Position numbers and translations under genes: made by a program
The notes under the pieces: model-generated
What the model saw: only the letters and a program-made list of their open reading frames with translations
Databases searched by the model: none
Told to the model about the DNA's origin: nothing
Origin: an uncultured Eubacteriales bacterium
Lineage (GTDB): Bacteria > Bacillota > Clostridia > Peptostreptococcales > Anaerovoracaceae
Assembly: GCA_902796875.1 (NCBI GenBank)
Contig: CADBQT010000183.1
Location: 1 to 10,513, forward strand
Length of the DNA stretch: 10,513 nt
Direction: 5' to 3'
Part shown: one piece after another, positions 7,591 to 10,513 of the stretch
Position numbering within the stretch: position 1 is the stretch's first letter
How the letters are laid out: each line of letters starts with the position of its first letter

Positions 7591-8793
7591 TTATTTCACT
7601 TTTTTGAGGAAGATCATCTCTTTCTCATCGCCGCCGGTGAGCATCAGGTGGAAGTCCCGGATCAGTTGGCCCATAATGTCCGTCGCCTGATACAGGTACT
7701 TGTCCGTGGTCCACACGTTGCCCGCCTTGACGGCTTTGAACTTGGCGAAGAGTGGACTCTTCTCCGTAAGGTCCTCCATGGCGCCCAATGGGCTTTCGAT
7801 GCTGGCGTTATAGATCAGATAGTCCGCGTCGGATGCCTGTTCATAGAATTCCTCCATGGACATCTTCACCACGGCGCTGCGACTCTCCTCGTTGGGGTTC
7901 TTCAGGTCCGTGAAGACGTACTTGCCTCCGGCGATGTCGATCATCTCCGGGATGTAGTCATCCGATGCCCGGACCACCGCCTGATCCTGGGAGTTCAGAT
8001 AGAAGAAGGCCACCGTCTTCCCCGTGTTCTCGAAGCCTTCCAGGTCGCTGATGACCGCCTTCTGCTCCTCGAAGAAAGTCTCCGCCTCTTCATCTTTATC
8101 CAGCATGGCCCCGTAGACCCGGATCCATTCGCTTCTTCCCAGGGGATGGGATTCGTAGCTGGACTGATCGATGAAAACGGGGATATCCAGCCCCTCCAGC
8201 TTTTCCTGTACCGTGGGGGTGTGGAGGATCATGGTGGATTCCACCGCCAGGTCGCAGCCCTCATCCAGAAGCATCTCGTAGTCCGGCTGACTGTATTTGC
8301 CGGCATAGACGATCCGCCCCTCCTCCATGGCTTTCTTCGCCTCATCCACGTACCAGTCGTTTTCCTGGGTGGCGGTGAACTTTACCGAATCCAGGCCGTC
8401 CAGAGCGGAGATCAGGGCCATGGAAGCGGACGCTGCCAGATAGATGTGATCCAAAGGCTTCTGGAGAACGATCATCTCCTCGGGAAGCCCCGGAGGCATC
8501 TCTCCCTTTTCCGGGATCAGCAGGTACATGACCTGGCTTCCGCTGGCCTCGTCCTTCACGTCGATGACCTCATAGCCGTCCGCGTACCGGTAGATGACGA
8601 AGCCTTCGGCGTAATCCGGTTTGACCGTCTCTTCCAGAGCGTGTCCGGTCAGTTCCGGAACGGCCGCCTGGGCATCCTCACCGGACCCGTCGCTTCCGCC
8701 ATTTCCTTCGCATCCGGAAAAAATGGATAGCAAAAGAAGGATCGACAGCACCACGGCCATCAACCCTGCCCTTTTCATCCCCGGACTTTCCAT
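7591..8793 (-). CDS. Substrate-binding lipoprotein of the ABC importer (BtuF/FhuD-like)
   Basis: A 400-residue extracytoplasmic binding protein. With the start at 8793 the N-terminus is a basic stretch plus a hydrophobic core (MKRAGLMAVVLSILLLLSIF, residues 6-25) ending at SGC, so Cys28 would be lipidated; a flexible Gly/Ser/Asp linker follows. The mature protein has the opening YADGYEVIDVKD typical of the class, then a periplasmic-binding-protein fold with blocks such as YSQPDYEMLLDEGCDLAVES and PVFIDQSSYESHPLGRSEWI. I chose ATG 8793 because GGAAG lies 7 nt upstream and because the predicted promoter would start transcription near 8826. The upstream starts at 8826 (ATG) and 8877 (GTG) would be leaderless or upstream of that promoter. 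ATG 8778 is a possible alternative. Ligand unknown; corrinoid is the contextual guess, ferric siderophore or another metal chelate cannot be excluded. Confidence 0.9.
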   Translation of the reverse strand: MESPGMKRAGLMAVVLSILLLLSIFSGCEGNGGSDGSGEDAQAAVPELTGHALEETVKPDYAEGFVIYRYADGYEVIDVKDEASGSQVMYLLIPEKGEMPPGLPEEMIVLQKPLDHIYLAASASMALISALDGLDSVKFTATQENDWYVDEAKKAMEEGRIVYAGKYSQPDYEMLLDEGCDLAVESTMILHTPTVQEKLEGLDIPVFIDQSSYESHPLGRSEWIRVYGAMLDKDEEAETFFEEQKAVISDLEGFENTGKTVAFFYLNSQDQAVVRASDDYIPEMIDIAGGKYVFTDLKNPNEESRSAVVKMSMEEFYEQASDADYLIYNASIESPLGAMEDLTEKSPLFAKFKAVKAGNVWTTDKYLYQATDIMGQLIRDFHLMLTGGDEKEMIFLKKVK

Positions 8794-8832
8794 GGATTGT
8801 CTTCCAAATACATCGCCGAGTTTCATGGATTT

Positions 8833-8861
8833 ATTGTACCAAATTACTGAGGGGAAAACAA
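8833..8861 (-). promoter_or_regulatory. Promoter for the ABC importer-cbi operon
   Basis: On the minus strand TTGTTT (8861-8856) is followed by 17 nt and TACAAT (8838-8833), a good sigma-A-type match. The expected start is near 8826, giving a leader of only about 33 nt before ATG 8793. It lies in the 80-nt gap directly after the SDR stop codon, with no terminator between, so read-through from the upstream pair is also possible. Confidence 0.6.
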
Positions 8862-8873
8862 TATCGGGCCGGA

Positions 8874-9527
8874 TCACTTCCAGACGAACTTGGCGTTACC
8901 CGCTTCACCCCCGTCGATGAGCAGGTTCTGACCGGTCATGAACCGGTTGGTCACCCCGACGAAGTAGATCCACTCGGCGATCTCCTCCGGGCTGGCCCAC
9001 CGCTTCAGAGGCGTCAGCTCCATGATCTGATCCCAGAGCCTGGGATCATCCATGACGGGGCGGTTCAGTTCCGTCATCACCCCGCCGGGATCGATGCTGT
9101 TGCAGATGGCCTTTGGCGCCAGTCGAAGGGCCACGTTTTTCGTATAGGTGGCCAGCCCGCCTTTGCTGGCCGCGTACTCGGGAAATTCGGAACCCGTGTG
9201 GGCGCTGGCGGAGCCCACATTGACCACGGACAGGATCTCCTCGTTTTCGATGGCGTACTTCTCGGTGATCCGGATGGCCCCCTGAAGGTTCACCTGGATA
9301 TCCTCTCCCGTATCCTGAACGCCGGCGCAGTTGACCAGTACCTGCGGGGCGAGGCCTTCAGGATAGGTGTCCGGATCCCGCACATCGGCCATATGGTGGG
9401 TGTAGCCTTCCTCCCGGATGGACGCCTCGCAGACGTCCAGTCCGTGGACCTCATGTCCCCGACGAAGAAACAGTTCCGCCGTCGCTTTGCCGATCCCGCC
9501 GGCAGCTCCCGTGATCAAGATCTTCAT
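8874..9527 (-). CDS. Short-chain dehydrogenase/reductase (classical SDR)
   Basis: A 217-residue cytosolic oxidoreductase, somewhat shorter than the usual 250 because several loops are trimmed. It has the cofactor loop TGAAGGIG (6-13), Asp31 at the end of the second strand (suggesting NAD(H) over NADP(H)), MADVRD (46-51), NCAG (66-69), and a complete catalytic set: Asn80, Ser106, Tyr118 and Lys122 (YAASK). The SDPGGV-type segment appears as IDPGGVMTEL, and the C-terminus has LIDGGEAG. The substrate cannot be read. The start at 9527 forms an ATGA overlap with the VUT transporter gene and has AAGGA upstream, so the two are translationally coupled. This suggests a shared pathway, but I know of no established link between this SDR type and queuosine salvage. 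Confidence 0.93.
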   Translation of the reverse strand: MKILITGAAGGIGKATAELFLRRGHEVHGLDVCEASIREEGYTHHMADVRDPDTYPEGLAPQVLVNCAGVQDTGEDIQVNLQGAIRITEKYAIENEEILSVVNVGSASAHTGSEFPEYAASKGGLATYTKNVALRLAPKAICNSIDPGGVMTELNRPVMDDPRLWDQIMELTPLKRWASPEEIAEWIYFVGVTNRFMTGQNLLIDGGEAGNAKFVWK

Positions 9528-10258
9528 GCCGTTTGTCCTTTCTTATATTCCAGATAGGGTTCCCCCACCTGTTCCTCTTCCCATTTCACGGTGATCCGAT
9601 ACCCCATCGGGCTGAAGATGACCTCGCAGAGCAGTTCCATGGCCGCCCCCGTCAGGGAGCAGAACAGCACCTGGACCCATGTCCACCCGAAGAAGTGAAC
9701 GGAAACGATGGTGGTGAAGACCAGATTGTCCACCAGCTGGCCGATCCCGGTGGAGATAAAGGATCTGGCCGCAAAGGACCGGTACCCTGCGCTGGACACC
9801 ACCCGGGAGATGCCGTAGTTGATCCCGGAGTTGGTGATGGCGCCGCAGAACATGGCGATGCTGCTGCCGACGACCACGTACCATGTGCCCCCGATGGTGG
9901 CATTTAAGGCGTCGTTGACCTCCCGGCTTCCCGTGGCGTAGTACTGTCCCCACATGCCCGGGCTCAGGGAAAGGAGCCAGAACACGACGCAGACAAGGGC
10001 GTTGATGACAATAGCCAAAATGGCGATCTTAGCCGCCGCTCTGGGGCCGAACCGCCTGCAGATCATATCCATGCAGAGAAAACTGATCCAACTGAGAAAG
10101 AAGCCGCAATCCAGGGCCAGATAGGGCAGAGAAATGAATTCTTTATTGGCCATAAGGTTCATCATGATCACGCTCACGATGAACACAGCAATAACGAGGC
10201 TGGGGATGTTTCGCAGCAGAATGCGGTAATCCTCCAGCTCGCGTCTGATCAGATTCAT
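9524..10258 (-). CDS. VUT/YhhQ-family transporter, probable queuosine-precursor importer
   Basis: A 244-residue membrane protein of the VUT (COG1738/YhhQ) family, whose studied members import queuosine precursors such as preQ0, preQ1 or queuine. Hydrophobic segments occur at about 18-37, 44-66, 74-98, a stretch from GTWYVVVGSSIAMFCGAITN, and near the C-terminus (LVFTTIVSVHFFGWTWVQVLF onward). Family hallmarks are SWISFLCMDMICRRFGPRAA (56-75) and SFISTGIGQLVDNLVFTTIV. The frame is open up to 10504, but the true start is ATG 10258: AAAGGAG lies 9 nt upstream, and the 82 extra residues are not family-like and span the promoter. Which queuosine precursor is carried cannot be decided from sequence. 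It is the first gene of its transcript, behind a structured leader. Confidence 0.88.
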   Translation of the reverse strand: MNLIRRELEDYRILLRNIPSLVIAVFIVSVIMMNLMANKEFISLPYLALDCGFFLSWISFLCMDMICRRFGPRAAAKIAILAIVINALVCVVFWLLSLSPGMWGQYYATGSREVNDALNATIGGTWYVVVGSSIAMFCGAITNSGINYGISRVVSSAGYRSFAARSFISTGIGQLVDNLVFTTIVSVHFFGWTWVQVLFCSLTGAAMELLCEVIFSPMGYRITVKWEEEQVGEPYLEYKKGQTA

Positions 10259-10261
10259 GAA

Positions 10262-10370
10262 ATTGTGCTCCTTTGGTTTTGATCTTTTAGAAGCAGGATG
10301 TCGGACCCGAACTGCTTCAGACCTTCCGGTGTCCAAAGGCAGCCAGGCCTTTGGGATCCCGTCGGTCCGT
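10262..10370 (-). ncRNA. Structured 5' leader of the VUT transporter gene, candidate riboswitch
   Basis: The transcript expected from the promoter at 10376-10404 has about 110 nt before ATG 10258, with no short ORF seen. Three structures are visible. Hairpin 1 is CCAAAGGC (10354-10347) with GCCUUUGG (10340-10333), a perfect 8-bp stem with a 6-nt loop. Hairpin 2 is GAAGCAG (10318-10312) with CUGCUUC (10296-10290), 7 bp with a 15-nt loop. The 5' end CGGACC (10369-10364) can pair with GGUCCG (10307-10302) inside the loop of hairpin 2, a pseudoknot. The 3' arm of hairpin 1 can instead pair for 7 bp with CCAAAGG (10276-10270), which contains the Shine-Dalgarno site. I do not recognise the preQ1-I consensus; class III or an unnamed class is possible. 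Ligand is inference. Confidence 0.5.
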
Positions 10371-10375
10371 GGCCG

Positions 10376-10404
10376 ATTATAACACACTTCCGTCCTCCGT
10401 TCAA
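10376..10404 (-). promoter_or_regulatory. Promoter of the VUT transporter-SDR unit
   Basis: On the minus strand TTGAAC (10404-10399), 17 nt, then a perfect TATAAT (10381-10376). A purine start at about 10370 would begin the structured leader. This is the best promoter match in the window. Confidence 0.75.
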
Positions 10405-10416
10405 TCCGTGTATAAT
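10388..10416 (+). promoter_or_regulatory. Possible divergent promoter for the lipoprotein gene
   Basis: A perfect TATAAT (10411-10416) is preceded by TTCCGT (10388-10393) at 17 nt, a poor -35 element. The start would be near 10423, only about 14 nt before the ATG and just upstream of the ribosome site, giving an almost minimal leader. The spacer contains the -35 box of the minus-strand promoter, so the two promoters overlap. Confidence 0.45.
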
Positions 10417-10436
10417 ACGGGCATAGGAGGTACGTC

Positions 10437-10513
10437 ATGAAAAACAGAAGCATCATCCTGATCATTCTCACATTCACCCTGCTCCTTCTCGTCTCCTGCG
10501 GCAAGGCCGAGAA
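10437..10513 (+). CDS. Lipoprotein, N-terminal fragment (cut by window edge)
   Basis: Only the first 25 codons are in the window. They read as a lipoprotein signal peptide: basic MKNR, a hydrophobic core of Ile/Leu/Phe/Thr, and the lipobox LVSC with Cys21 as the predicted lipidation site, followed by GKAE. AGGAGG (10425-10430) sits 6 nt before the ATG, a strong ribosome site. It is the only plus-strand gene I accept and is transcribed divergently from the VUT transporter. Function cannot be told from a signal peptide. Confidence 0.8.
   Translation, partial: MKNRSIILIILTFTLLLLVSCGKAE

Noticed and set aside
7537..8730. Plus-strand open frame (397 codons) opposite the substrate-binding protein
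   Set aside because: Antisense shadow; no recognisable domain, and it spans the hairpin and permease start region without regulatory signals.
8794..8877. Upstream starts for the substrate-binding protein (GTG 8877 overlapping the SDR stop, ATG 8826)
   Set aside because: The GTG would add 28 residues before the chosen start and leave the lipid Cys 56 residues in; the predicted promoter lies within that stretch, and neither start has a good ribosome site.
10259..10404. Cobalamin riboswitch in the divergent intergenic region
   Set aside because: The leader is about 110 nt, shorter than the aptamer, and I see no B12-box-like element; the neighbouring gene is a VUT transporter instead.
10259..10504. 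N-terminal extension of the VUT protein to 326 residues
   Set aside because: It would cover the -10/-35 promoter and the whole leader, has no family similarity, and the internal ATG 10258 has an ideal AAAGGAG.
1..10513. CRISPR array, insertion sequence, tRNA/rRNA or prophage signals
   Set aside because: No direct repeats with spacers, no transposase or integrase frames, and no cloverleaf or rRNA-like sequence seen; the window is almost fully covered by minus-strand metabolic genes.

Overview
The window looks like a GC-rich (by eye about 60% G+C) anaerobic Gram-positive chromosome, most likely a member of the Clostridia. The reasons are strong AGGAGG-type ribosome binding sites, lipoprotein signal peptides, the oxygen-independent cobalamin route (CbiD/CbiG) and a VUT-type queuosine-precursor transporter of the form common in that class. 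The genus cannot be told from the sequence. All genes except one partial gene at the right edge lie on the minus strand and read right to left.

Right edge (about 10259-10513): a divergent intergenic region. A well-formed minus-strand promoter (TTGAAC, 17 nt, TATAAT) fires into a leader of about 110 nt. The leader can fold into two perfect hairpins, a possible pseudoknot and a pairing that would sequester the Shine-Dalgarno site. A plus-strand gene for a small lipoprotein begins at 10437 and runs off the window. Next on the minus strand comes a two-gene unit: a VUT/YhhQ-family membrane transporter (10258-9524) coupled by ATGA overlap to a short-chain dehydrogenase/reductase (9527-8874).

Middle (8861-5334): a new promoter (TTGTTT, 17 nt, TACAAT) sits just after the SDR gene. 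It precedes a complete BtuFCD/siderophore-type ABC importer: substrate-binding lipoprotein, FecCD permease, and an ATPase carrying an extra C-terminal domain of about 125 residues. A GC-rich hairpin separates the binding-protein gene from the permease gene.

Left (5323-1): cbiD, cbiF, cbiG, cbiH, cbiJ and a fused cbiET (cut by the left edge) follow with overlaps or a 10-nt gap. Together they encode the anaerobic corrin-ring steps without a gap: factor III/cobalt-precorrin-3 -> 4 (CbiH) -> 5A (CbiF) -> 5B (CbiG) -> 6A (CbiD) -> 6B (CbiJ) -> 7 and 8 (CbiT and CbiE activities). Earlier and later steps (cbiK/X, cbiL, cbiC, cbiA, cbiB and so on) are not in the window. The shared transcript with the importer suggests uptake of a corrinoid or cobalt-related substrate coordinated with synthesis.

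The main points of interest are the structured leader in front of the queuosine-precursor transporter (candidate riboswitch), the lack of room for a cobalamin riboswitch in front of the ABC-cbi operon, and the extended ABC ATPase. I saw no IS elements, tRNA/rRNA genes, CRISPR arrays or phage genes, and no gene-free stretch over 300 bases.
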